Assembly: GCF_024138715.1 (NCBI RefSeq) | Contig: NZ_CP092074.1 | Span: forward strand, 1,674,001-1,738,000 | From: Emticicia sp. 21SJ11W-3 | GTDB lineage: Bacteria; Bacteroidota; Bacteroidia; Cytophagales; Spirosomataceae | Direction: 5' to 3' | Length of the DNA: 64,000 nucleotides | Shown: one piece after another, positions 37,530-46,075 of the stretch | Numbering within the stretch: the first letter of the stretch is position 1 | Layout of the letters: each line of letters begins with the position of its first letter | Notes under the pieces: model-generated | What the model saw: only the letters and a program-made list of their open reading frames with translations | The model's database searches: none | What the model was told of the DNA's origin: nothing | Position numbers and translations under genes: made by a program

Positions 37530-39068
37530 TTATGAAATCAACACGTTTCCGGTCATTTCTTGGGGTATTTCTACACCCAACAAAGTAAGTATGGTTGGCG
37601 CAATATCACCCAGCTTGCCGTCTTTCACCTCATAGCGGTCTGTTTTATCAACAACTATACATGGCACCAGATTCAGCGAGTGTTGTGTATTAGGCGATTG
37701 GTCGTCGTTAATCATGTAATCGGCATTTCCGTGGTCGGCAATCACAATTGAAGTATAGCCGTTTTCAAGGGCGGTATCAACTACTTGTTCAAGGCATTTA
37801 TCTACGGCCTCTACTGCTTTTATTACGGCTTCAAACACACCCGTGTGGCCTACCATGTCGGGGTTTGCAAAGTTGAGACAAACAAAGTCAACTTCCTGTT
37901 TTTTCAATTCCGGCAGAATGGTGTTGTCTATGTCAAACGCTGCCATTTGCGGTTTAAGGTCATAGGTAGGCACGTCTTTTGGAGAGGAGCACAACAAGCG
38001 GCTTTCGCCTGCAAACGGTTCTTCACGGCCACCAGAGAAGAAGAAAGTAACGTGCGGGTATTTTTCTGTCTCGGCAATGCGAATCTGTTTTTTACCTGCT
38101 CTTTCAAGCACTTCGCCTAAGGTATTGGTCAGATTATCTTTGTCATAAATTACGTGTACGTTCTTGTACGAATCATCGTAATTTGTCATGGTAAGATAAT
38201 ACAGTTTCAAAGCTTTCATTTCATACTGAGGAAAATCATGCTGTGTCAATACCTCAGTTATTTCACGACCACGGTCAGTACGGAAGTTGAAACACATTAC
38301 TACATCATCTTCTTCAATTTTTGCAACCGGTACACCGTTTTCAGTAATTACAATCGGTTTCAGAAACTCGTCGGTAACGTTTTGCTCATAAGAAATCTGA
38401 ATGGCATCCTGCAACTGCTCAATGGTAAGGGTGGCTTCACCAAGACCCTTCACCATGGCATCATAAGCCAGTTTTACACGCTCCCAGCGTTTGTCTCGGT
38501 CCATTGCATAATAACGGCCTATCACACTGGCAATTTTACCGGTTGATTTGCTCAGATGCGCCTGCAAGTCGGCCAGGAAGCCCTTGCCACTTTTTGGGTC
38601 GCAGTCACGGCCGTCGGTAAACGCATGCACAAACACATCTTTTAAGCCGAAGCCGGCAGCGGCGGTGCACAAGCCTTTGAGGTGGTCTATATGCGAATGA
38701 ACGCCACCGTCTGATGCAAGACCAATAAAATGTACTTTTTTATTATTGTTTTTGGCGTATTCAAAAGCCTTAACCAAAGCGGGTTCTTTAGCTAAATACC
38801 CTTCTTCTACTGCTATATTGATTTTTTCTAATTCCTGATAAACCACGCGCCCTGCGCCCAGGTTCATGTGTCCTACTTCTGAGTTACCCATTTGTCCGTT
38901 AGGTAATCCTACGGCGCGTCCGCAGGCTTCTAAGGTGCTGTGCGGATACTCTTTTATTAATTTTCTGAAATAGGGTACGTTGGCTGCATCAATGGCCGAG
39001 CGCCATTCTTCACCCGGTTTAGGAATCCCCCAACCATCAAGGATTATCAAAATTACTTTTTTGTTCAT
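37530..39068 (-). CDS. gpmI: 2,3-bisphosphoglycerate-independent phosphoglycerate mutase
   Basis: 512 residues. Interconverts 3- and 2-phosphoglycerate in glycolysis with two Mn ions. Metal-binding D11 in LIILDGWG, catalytic serine S63 in GNSEVGHMN, later HIDHLKGL, TDGRDCDP, VADHGNADYM (metal ligands) and NTQHSLNLVP (His). Full length. Confidence 0.97.
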   Translation of the reverse strand: MNKKVILIILDGWGIPKPGEEWRSAIDAANVPYFRKLIKEYPHSTLEACGRAVGLPNGQMGNSEVGHMNLGAGRVVYQELEKINIAVEEGYLAKEPALVKAFEYAKNNNKKVHFIGLASDGGVHSHIDHLKGLCTAAAGFGLKDVFVHAFTDGRDCDPKSGKGFLADLQAHLSKSTGKIASVIGRYYAMDRDKRWERVKLAYDAMVKGLGEATLTIEQLQDAIQISYEQNVTDEFLKPIVITENGVPVAKIEEDDVVMCFNFRTDRGREITEVLTQHDFPQYEMKALKLYYLTMTNYDDSYKNVHVIYDKDNLTNTLGEVLERAGKKQIRIAETEKYPHVTFFFSGGREEPFAGESRLLCSSPKDVPTYDLKPQMAAFDIDNTILPELKKQEVDFVCLNFANPDMVGHTGVFEAVIKAVEAVDKCLEQVVDTALENGYTSIVIADHGNADYMINDDQSPNTQHSLNLVPCIVVDKTDRYEVKDGKLGDIAPTILTLLGVEIPQEMTGNVLIS

Positions 39069-39188
39069 AATGTTTTACCCCGTCACCTGTATAAGTAGGT
39101 TTGTATTAGAAACTTTTCATGTTTGGGGTAGGGTTAATGGCATGAAAGTTTCATGAATTTCTTAGCTATGTTTGCAAGGCAAATTTAC

Positions 39189-39713
39189 TCATTTTTTCTT
39201 CAACTCTGCTAAAATCTTCTTTCCTCTGCTTTTAATTGCCGGCGAGCCATCCTGGTTTTTCAGCAACAGGTCTTCAAGGGTTAATCGTAGCTCAGGTTTT
39301 AGTTCAGGCAGTTTACGGGCTATATTATAGCAAACGGTAACAGAAAAGGCTCTTATCGCTATGGCTTCATTACTATTCAGGTAGCCGAAGCAGATGTCAT
39401 ACACTTCACCTGTATATTCTTCCGGTATATCTGTATACTGCCAAACCCGTATAACGTTTCTTTTAACGGCGTCAGAAGCATCGGCCTCATGAAGTTTATC
39501 AATAAACTTTCTGAAATAAGGAATAATGAGAAAAGGATGTCTGACGGCACATTCGCTGAGTACCCAGGCAGCTTTTTGTGTAAGCACGTAGGTGCCCTGA
39601 AGAAAGATGCGCATTAATACGGCAAATCTTTCTTCATCGGCACCAATTATATCGGCAATATGCTTAACCCTGGCTTTTGAAAACTGAAGGGTCAACTCTT
39701 TTTCGATATTCAT
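39189..39713 (-). CDS. Uncharacterised helical (HEAT-like) protein, 174 aa
   Basis: Not recognised. Composed of alternating amphipathic helices (e.g. QGTYVLTQKAAWVLSECAVR, EAIAIRAFSVTVCYNIARKL) resembling HEAT repeats, a protein-binding fold. Basic C-terminus. Starts 14 bases after the LMW phosphatase stop on the same strand, so likely co-transcribed with it. Confidence 0.6.
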   Translation of the reverse strand: MNIEKELTLQFSKARVKHIADIIGADEERFAVLMRIFLQGTYVLTQKAAWVLSECAVRHPFLIIPYFRKFIDKLHEADASDAVKRNVIRVWQYTDIPEEYTGEVYDICFGYLNSNEAIAIRAFSVTVCYNIARKLPELKPELRLTLEDLLLKNQDGSPAIKSRGKKILAELKKK

Positions 39714-39727
39714 TGTATCAGCAAATC

Positions 39728-40237
39728 TTACAGTTCCTTTTCTTTTACAAGCTTATATTTTTCAATCAGATGCCCGAGCAATTCTTTACCGCTTCTTTCT
39801 ACAATCTGAAAAACCTCTTCAAAGTCTTTTTCAGAACCATAGTAGGGGTCTGGTACCTCAAAAACACCCTTTACGTTTGGGTCGTAGTCGCGCATTAAAA
39901 AGAGTTTTTCAGCAGGGGGTGGTGTTTGCTTTACCTTGTAGTAGAGGGCGTGCACGTCTTTAAAGTTTTTTTCATCCATTACTACAATGTGGTCGAAATC
40001 ATCCAGATCGGCAGTTGTAATCTCTCGGCCTTTGTGGATAAGCGCAATGCCGTGGTTGAGCGCACTTTTAATAGCCCGGTGGTCAGGCGCCTGGCCTGCA
40101 TGCCAGCCCATAGTTCCGGCCGAATCGCAGTCTATTTTATCTTCCAACCCGTGTTTTTGTATTAAGTCTTTAAATACACCTTCTGCCATGGGTGAACGGC
40201 AGATATTTCCCAAACAAACGAACAATACTTTTACCAT
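39728..40237 (-). CDS. Low-molecular-weight protein tyrosine phosphatase
   Basis: 169 residues. The P-loop C8-LGNIC-R14-S (CX5RS) is at the N-terminus and the general-acid aspartate is in EVPDPYYGSEKDFEE. Removes phosphate from tyrosine. In bacteria the family often works with exopolysaccharide or protein-arginine phosphate systems, but neither partner is adjacent. Operon with the HEAT-like gene downstream. Confidence 0.94.
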   Translation of the reverse strand: MVKVLFVCLGNICRSPMAEGVFKDLIQKHGLEDKIDCDSAGTMGWHAGQAPDHRAIKSALNHGIALIHKGREITTADLDDFDHIVVMDEKNFKDVHALYYKVKQTPPPAEKLFLMRDYDPNVKGVFEVPDPYYGSEKDFEEVFQIVERSGKELLGHLIEKYKLVKEKEL

Positions 40238-40315
40238 AGTTTTAAATGAATTTGTAAAGTTATTAAGCGTTTAAAATTGAAGAATGTTTCTTAGCAAGGC
40301 CTTTTTAATCAATAT

Positions 40316-41965
40316 TTAATAGACTTTTTGGCCGCCTATAAAGGTATTAATAACTTTAATACTACGAAGTTTTTCTTTGGGCGCTTTCATAATATCTGCT
40401 TCAAGAATCACAAAGTCAGCCATTTTGCCGGATTCAATACTGCCCCGTTCTTTCTCTTCAAAATTGGCAAAGGCGCTCCAGATGGTCATGGCTTTCAGTG
40501 CTTGTTCGCGGGTTAAGGCATTTTCCATCTGAAAGCCACCGTTGGGGTAGTTTTTATCGTCCTGGCGGGCAACGGCTGAATGAAACCCAAACAAGGGGTT
40601 GACGTATTCTACCGGGAAATCGCTACCATTGGCAATAAGACTGTTTTGTTTCAACAGGTCCTGAAAAGCGTAGGCGGTCTTTGCCCGCTCTTTGCCTAAT
40701 CGGTCACCTGCCCAGTACATATCTGAAGTTGCGTGAGTAGCCTGAATTGACGGTATGACCGAATATCGCCCAAATTTGGGTACATCTTCAGTTGAAACCA
40801 CCTGTGCGTGTTCTATACGCCAGCGGCGGTCGTTTTTGCCTTTCAGTAACTTGCCATAAATATTCAGAATCAGTCTGTTGGCCGAGTCGCCGATGCAGTG
40901 TGTATTGGCCTGGTAGCCTGAATTATAAATGGCTGTAAGGCTGCGTTCCAGTTCGGCAGGGCTAAGTAGTAAAAATCCGGTTTTTGAGGGCTCGTCGCTA
41001 TAAGGTTTCAGCAGGCAGGCGCCTCTTGAACCCAATGCTCCATCAGCATACAATTTAAACGAGCGCACATTCAGGCGGTCGGTTTTGTAAATCCCTTTTT
41101 TGATGAAGTATTCCAGATTGCGGATACCCAATGAAACCATTACATAGTTACGTATTTGCAAAGATCCCTGTCTCTGCATTTTATCAATCAGTTCAATATC
41201 ATCCTGATTCAACCCTGCATCCGAAACCGTGGTAAGCCCATATTTTACACATTCTTTTTGTGCAGCCAGTAGCATGGTTTGCTTTTCTTTTTCGGTGGCT
41301 GACGGAATCACCCTTCTGGCTAATCCCATGGCGTTGTCTACCAGTATACCTGTCAGTTGGCCATCCATTACTTCTACATCACCACCACTTACTTTACTGG
41401 CGGGCGAAATTTTTGCCAGTTGAATGGCTTTAGAATTAATAAGCGCTGCATGCCCGTCAATGCGCGTAAGCAGAACGGGCTTGTCCGGAAATGCCTTATC
41501 GAGCAAATCTTTAGTCGGGAAAACCTTTACATCCCAGTCGTTCTGGTCCCAGCCCCGGCCAATAATCCATTGGTTTTCGGGATGCTCGGCGGCAAACTTT
41601 TTCAGTCGCTCAATTATTTCTTCGTAAGACGTGGTCTCTACCAGGTCACATTGTCCCAGCATCTGCCCCAAACCCAGGAAATGACTGTGGGGGTCATAAA
41701 AACCCGGGTAAACCGGCTTCTTGCCGGCATCAACGGTTTGTCTGGCTGTGTATCCCGCCAGTATGTCTTTAGAGCTGCCAATACCAACAAACTTGCCGTT
41801 TTTGACGGCAAAGGCTTCAGCCACAACAAACTGGCTATTAACCGTGTACACAATTGCGTTATGCACTATGAGGTCTGCCTCTTTTTTTTGTGCCAGCGAG
41901 CCGCTATACACAAAAGCCATACAGATAAATGCCACGCGTGCAAGAGTAGATTGATAGAGTTTCAT
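40316..41965 (-). CDS. Exported amidohydrolase, YtcJ-like
   Basis: 549 residues with a signal peptide (ARVAFICMAFVYSGSLAQK). Amidohydrolase-3 family: LIVHNAIVYTVNS opens the composite beta domain, PGFYDPHSHFLGLG carries the first metal-site histidines, and RIEHAQVVS, ANGSDFPVEYVNP and MTIWSAFANFEE are later conserved blocks. Hydrolyses an unknown amide or ester in the periplasm. Alone on its strand between other single genes. Confidence 0.88.
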   Translation of the reverse strand: MKLYQSTLARVAFICMAFVYSGSLAQKKEADLIVHNAIVYTVNSQFVVAEAFAVKNGKFVGIGSSKDILAGYTARQTVDAGKKPVYPGFYDPHSHFLGLGQMLGQCDLVETTSYEEIIERLKKFAAEHPENQWIIGRGWDQNDWDVKVFPTKDLLDKAFPDKPVLLTRIDGHAALINSKAIQLAKISPASKVSGGDVEVMDGQLTGILVDNAMGLARRVIPSATEKEKQTMLLAAQKECVKYGLTTVSDAGLNQDDIELIDKMQRQGSLQIRNYVMVSLGIRNLEYFIKKGIYKTDRLNVRSFKLYADGALGSRGACLLKPYSDEPSKTGFLLLSPAELERSLTAIYNSGYQANTHCIGDSANRLILNIYGKLLKGKNDRRWRIEHAQVVSTEDVPKFGRYSVIPSIQATHATSDMYWAGDRLGKERAKTAYAFQDLLKQNSLIANGSDFPVEYVNPLFGFHSAVARQDDKNYPNGGFQMENALTREQALKAMTIWSAFANFEEKERGSIESGKMADFVILEADIMKAPKEKLRSIKVINTFIGGQKVY

Positions 41966-42020
41966 AGATGTTTATTTTTTGCAATATACTTAAAGCCTTG
42001 CCTTATTTTACACAAATGCC

Positions 42021-43442
42021 TTAGGTTGTTGTTTTAATTAGGCAAAGCATACCTTCTTCGTTTCTGACCATCTCCAGATTTATTAATTGCAGGTACCGGT
42101 TCAGTAAGTCAGATAATGACTCTTTGCCGTTGATACAGACATCAAAATACCAGTCTAGTTTTTCATTGGCTACTTCTTCGCAAATGGCTTGATAATCCTG
42201 ATACGAATAGCCTTTGAAGGGTTTGCCGAATTGCTCCCACATTCGTTTCATCACATCGTCGAGCGAGCGGGTGTGGCTTGAAACTTTTCTGATGTGCAGG
42301 TCTAGTATCTGGGCAGCAATGGCTCCTTTATGATAGACGGATACCTTACGGCCGGGGATGCTTGGTGTGTAGCCGTCCAGCCACAGGTCCCACGATGATT
42401 CAACCAGAGATTGTGCTGCATTATCGGCGTTGTCGAAATGTCTTTTAAAGCAAACTTCCAGTTCTTTCAGGTATTGCGCTTCATTAAAAACTCCTGCGCG
42501 GCTTAGTATCAAATCTCCATAATAGGTGGTAACGCCCTCGGCCACAAAGCAAGTCGGGAAATAGTTTTCCTGGGTGTAATCATAAGGCAGAAGCTCAACC
42601 GGTCGAATCCGGCAGATATTCCAGGTATGAAACAATTCATGCGAGGCCAGCCCCAGTAAATCAATATACAGTTCTTCAAAGTTCTGATTATCAGGCCCAA
42701 GCACCTGCATGGTTGAACTCCGGTGTTCAACCCCGTGATAATAAGGTACCGGCAAAACCCAGGTCAGAAAATGATATTCAGGCTGAGGAAACTCTCCAAA
42801 AATAGCTATTTGTGCCTGTGTAAATTTGCTGAAATCGGTTTTGATACGTTCAAAATCCGGGTTGATGTTGCCTTCAAACCATAGATTGAATTTCACACCG
42901 TTAATCTCGTAGAAATCATGTTTAAGGCTTGCGCTTACAATAAAAGGACTATCGGCCAGGTGATAAAAATCGTCAAAATGTAAGAGGTGTACTGATGAAC
43001 CCGGGTGATGGGTAATCGTATTGATGCCGGCAATTTTCTGGCTTTCGCCTAGTTCCAGCTCAATGGTGCAGGGGTTATTTATTCTACCCTCCGCATACAG
43101 GCATAAATTTACCGGATTCACATACAATATGTGTTCGTCTACGTAGCTGCTACCCGCATTAATAATATGCGCAAAATAGTTATAGCGCACAATAACGCTG
43201 CTGATGCCCTCTGTTTCTACCAGCCAGCGGTCTTTGGTTATTTTTTTGCAGGCAAGTGTTTCACCTTTTGTGTCGGTAACCTCAAATTGCTGAATATTTT
43301 TAGCAAAATTCTGTAGTTCGTATCGGCCCGGGCGCCATGCAGGCAACTGTAGCTCAAGTGTATCGGCCTGAATATCAGTGATAAAGCATTCTATATCAAT
43401 AAAATGTGAGTGGCGGTTTTTAGAATAAATTTTGTAATGCAT
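42021..43442 (-). CDS. M61-family metallopeptidase, short form
   Basis: 473 residues. N-terminal M61 beta domain (~1-170), then the gluzincin catalytic domain with SHELFHTWN (HExxH) and the downstream glutamate in FVAEGVTTYYGDL. Glycyl-aminopeptidase family. Typical M61 proteins are ~600 residues and carry a C-terminal PDZ domain. This one ends soon after the helical catalytic part, so the PDZ is missing. No signal peptide is evident, so it is likely cytoplasmic. Confidence 0.88.
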   Translation of the reverse strand: MHYKIYSKNRHSHFIDIECFITDIQADTLELQLPAWRPGRYELQNFAKNIQQFEVTDTKGETLACKKITKDRWLVETEGISSVIVRYNYFAHIINAGSSYVDEHILYVNPVNLCLYAEGRINNPCTIELELGESQKIAGINTITHHPGSSVHLLHFDDFYHLADSPFIVSASLKHDFYEINGVKFNLWFEGNINPDFERIKTDFSKFTQAQIAIFGEFPQPEYHFLTWVLPVPYYHGVEHRSSTMQVLGPDNQNFEELYIDLLGLASHELFHTWNICRIRPVELLPYDYTQENYFPTCFVAEGVTTYYGDLILSRAGVFNEAQYLKELEVCFKRHFDNADNAAQSLVESSWDLWLDGYTPSIPGRKVSVYHKGAIAAQILDLHIRKVSSHTRSLDDVMKRMWEQFGKPFKGYSYQDYQAICEEVANEKLDWYFDVCINGKESLSDLLNRYLQLINLEMVRNEEGMLCLIKTTT

Positions 43443-43464
43443 GAAACAATTTTTTGTTGTGCTG

Positions 43465-43495
43465 TTGGCTTTATTAAAATTATTGCGTACTTTTG
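43465..43495 (+). promoter_or_regulatory. rpmH: Promoter of rpmH-rnpA
   Basis: TTG at 43465-43467, TACTTTTG at 43488-43495, 20 bases between, about 60 bases before rpmH. Confidence 0.75.
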
Positions 43496-43555
43496 CAGTC
43501 CCTTATGAAAGGTGCGGGTTATTGCGAATTAAAAGAACAAAAATAAATAAATATA

Positions 43556-43711
43556 ATGAAACGTACATTCCAACCATCAAACAGAAAGCGTCGTAACAAA
43601 CACGGATTCCGTGAGCGTATGGAATCTGCAAATGGCAGACGCGTATTGGCTGCACGTCGTGCACGTGGCAGATGGAAATTGACTGTTTCTGACGAGAAAA
43701 AACACAAATAA
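43556..43711 (+). CDS. rpmH: 50S ribosomal protein L34
   Basis: 51 residues. Begins [18 protein letters not shown] and continues [19 protein letters not shown], the unmistakable L34 sequence, strongly basic. Followed by a hairpin and rnpA, the conserved rpmH-rnpA order. Confidence 0.98.
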   Translation: MKRTFQPSNRKRRNKHGFRERMESANGRRVLAARRARGRWKLTVSDEKKHK

Positions 43712-43776
43712 TCTCGTTTGCAGCAGTTTGATAGTTCGATTTTACAATTTGTAAACCCGACGTAATCAAGATATTT

Positions 43777-43800
43777 AGCCACCTCTGGGTGGCTTTTTTA
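43777..43800 (+). terminator. Hairpin between rpmH and rnpA
   Basis: AGCCACC / GGTGGCT followed by TTTTTT. Probably attenuates transcription into rnpA, giving more L34 than RnpA. Confidence 0.82.
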
Positions 43801-43829
43801 TTAGCTTTACGGGTAATTATTTTTACTGA

Positions 43830-44180
43830 ATGGTAAAGAAAACTTTCAGAAAGAACGAAAGACTATGCAGCACCAAGGTAATTGGCGGCCTTTTTGACAG
43901 AAAAGATTCTGCCAACGATGGTGTTTTTGCGTATCCGGTAAGGGCTGTTTTTCGGCATTCGGAAGAAGAAACTACTCAGGTGCTTTTCTCGGTACCCAAG
44001 AGACAATTTAAGCATGCGGTTGACAGAAATCTGATTCGCCGACGCATGAAAGAAGCCTACCGGCTTCATAAAGTACAGCTGCCCGGGCAATATTACATTG
44101 CATTTATTTATGTAGGCAAGAAACTTGAAGAGTACGCCACTATTGAAAAAGGCATGAAGAATTGCCTTAAAAAGTTGTAA
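43830..44180 (+). CDS. rnpA: Ribonuclease P protein component
   Basis: 116 residues. Basic protein that assists RNase P RNA in tRNA 5' maturation. TFRKNERLCSTKVIGGLF opens the fold and the signature RNLIRRRMKEAYR lies near residue 70. Follows rpmH. Confidence 0.93.
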   Translation: MVKKTFRKNERLCSTKVIGGLFDRKDSANDGVFAYPVRAVFRHSEEETTQVLFSVPKRQFKHAVDRNLIRRRMKEAYRLHKVQLPGQYYIAFIYVGKKLEEYATIEKGMKNCLKKL

Positions 44181-44200
44181 ATGGCTGCAAACCCATTGTT

Positions 44201-44890
44201 CTATTTTTTAAACTTCTCTCTTATTTCTGGTAAACGGTCTTCATAAGACGCCCCAATGAAAATCTCTCTGTCGGCAATCCAGACCGACTGCCTTGTAAGT
44301 TTCTGTATTTTATTGATGTTAACGATATAAGAGCGGTGGATTCTGATAAATTGCCCGGCTGGTAAAAGCTGGAGCGCTTCGCTGATGTTCTGTCGGCTCA
44401 GCAACTTTTTACTTTTAAGCACATAGGCCATATAATTGCCCTCGGCCTCTATGTAAAGCAGGTCATCAAAAAAGACTTTTTCTTCTTCATAGCCTGTTTT
44501 TAAAAATATAAAATCTATGGTGGTTTCGCGGGTTGGCTGGCTAATCTCCAATGCCTTATTGCAGGCTTTGGTGAATCTCGCCAGCGAGAAGGGCTTCAGC
44601 AGGTAATCTATGGCATCTAATTCAAAGCCCTTTACGGCGTATTCAGAATAAGCCGTTGTAAACACCACCATTGGCGCTTTTTGCAGTATATTGATAAACT
44701 CAATGCCCGAAATGTCGGGCATTTTTATATCAAGAAATAATAAGTCTATTTTGTTTTGCTGCAAGTAAGGTATTGCCTCAAATGCATCTGTAAAAGTGGC
44801 TTTCAGTTCCAGAAAGGGTACTTTAGCTGCGTGCATCTGCACTACTTCCAGGGCATGGGGTTCATCATCTATGGCTATGGCGGTAAGCAT
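44201..44890 (-). CDS. LytTR response regulator
   Basis: 229 residues. Receiver domain with D54 (LLFLDIKMPDI) and K in LLKPFSLARF; LytTR DNA-binding domain at ~130-229 (IDFIFLKTGYEEEKVFF, FIRIHRSYIVNINKI). Presumed partner of the LytS-like kinase 1.2 kb upstream, from which it is separated by a thioredoxin-like gene and a decayed gene. A LytTR protein and LytS kinase on the same strand with nothing else regulatory between supports the pairing. Confidence 0.93.
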   Translation of the reverse strand: MLTAIAIDDEPHALEVVQMHAAKVPFLELKATFTDAFEAIPYLQQNKIDLLFLDIKMPDISGIEFINILQKAPMVVFTTAYSEYAVKGFELDAIDYLLKPFSLARFTKACNKALEISQPTRETTIDFIFLKTGYEEEKVFFDDLLYIEAEGNYMAYVLKSKKLLSRQNISEALQLLPAGQFIRIHRSYIVNINKIQKLTRQSVWIADREIFIGASYEDRLPEIREKFKK

Positions 44891-44916
44891 GTAGGTTTGT
44901 TAAAATACTGCTGAAA

Positions 44917-45504
44917 TTAAATCATTTTCTTCTGTCTTGTCAATAACAAACTGTCTAATTGCTGATACAATTGAGGCAGATTACTAGGGCGAATGGCATG
45001 CCTGTTAATGATTTTACCGTTTTCATCAACAATAAACTGCCAGGGATAATAAGGCATTTCGTTCTTACTCACTGTCTGGTCGAAAAGCTTCATGCTGAAT
45101 TCATTATTGACCAGATAATGATGCCCTTTCGCTTTAGCAGCAGCTAACTTCCGGCGCCATAGCACACTGTTGCTCACTGTTTTTAACGGATAGTTGCTTT
45201 CAGAACAGATATAGACAAACGTAATAGGTTTGTTTTTGTAACGTGCTTGCAGTTGAGGAACATAATTTTTCAATTCAACAAAACAGGCTCCACAGTTAAC
45301 CGACGAATGGTCGACATAAAGTAATGAGCCTTTGTGTTTGTCGAGTATCTGCTTTAACTCAGTTACATCTTTGGCCTCTTCTATGTTTATTTCAGGTTCA
45401 AGGCGAGACTCATAATACTTATTGGCTGAAAAAGCTCCAATAACCATAACAACAAAAATAACTGAAAGTATAATAGAAAGTGTTTTAAATTGCTTTTTCA
45501 TCAT
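44917..45504 (-). CDS. Membrane-anchored thioredoxin-like protein
   Basis: 195 residues. N-terminal signal anchor (LSIILSVIFVVMVIGAFSA), then a thioredoxin fold with the redox-like motif NCGACF at VDHSSVNCGACFVELKNYV and a cis-Pro-like loop (MPYYPWQFIVDENGKI). TlpA/AhpC-TSA type, periplasmic face. Lies between LytTR regulator and the decayed gene, 26 bases from the regulator, likely the same transcript. Confidence 0.78.
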   Translation of the reverse strand: MMKKQFKTLSIILSVIFVVMVIGAFSANKYYESRLEPEINIEEAKDVTELKQILDKHKGSLLYVDHSSVNCGACFVELKNYVPQLQARYKNKPITFVYICSESNYPLKTVSNSVLWRRKLAAAKAKGHHYLVNNEFSMKLFDQTVSKNEMPYYPWQFIVDENGKIINRHAIRPSNLPQLYQQLDSLLLTRQKKMI

Positions 45505-45505
45505 T

Positions 45506-46057
45506 TTATTTTTTATTGACTAAAATTTGTTGCAACATTTCTTTGCCCCCCTCGTTTTTCTGATTCATGGCAATCGATTTCTGATACATCGTAATAGCCT
45601 CTTCACGTTTGCCATTAGCATTGAGCGCTTCGGCATAGCTGTCATTTACATTGAAGCTTTTTGGAAAAAGAAATGTGTTAATTTTAAAAGTTTCTAGCGC
45701 CTATTGTTGTTGTTTAGCTGTATGAAGCAGGTCGTAACCCAGCCAGTTCATAATTAAGCATTTCTGCAGAGGTGCTTATTATTTTATTGTCGCCGTAGGT
45801 GCCGCCGCAATTGTAAGTACAATAGTGTTTACTACCGGTTTTTATAGAATCTACATTTTTAAACCGGTTATCAAACCAGGTTGCCATTCTGTGGCTGAGT
45901 ACTTTTTTTTTGGGCAATATCTGGTTTATCCATTTTCAAGTAGGTATTAGGCATATTGGCTACCTCAAAAATGTTCTTTTCTGGTGGTTATGATGTTCTG
46001 CGCCTGTGCACACGCCAGGGTAAAACAAATAACAGTTGTTAATGTTAGCTTTTTCAT
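45506..46057 (-). pseudogene. Decayed exported protein with C-terminal TPR
   Basis: Reading the minus strand, a signal-peptide start (MKKLTLTTVICFTLACAQAQ, ATG at 46057) is followed within 30 codons by a frameshift, then IFEVANMPNTYLKMDKPDIA, then a second frameshift at a run of nine A, then VLSHRMATWFDNRFKNVDSI and NCGGTYGD. A third frameshift near 45745 leads into NWLGYDLLHTAKQQQ, a TAG stop at 45703-45701, and finally ALETFKINTFLFPKSFNVND with a TPR (DSYAEALNANGKREEAITMY) ending at 45506. The pieces line up as one ~180-residue protein of the exported type with a final TPR, broken at least four times. Homopolymer sequencing errors could explain some breaks but not the in-frame TAG. Confidence 0.75.
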
Positions 46058-46075
46058 AATTGTTGTAAGGTTAAA

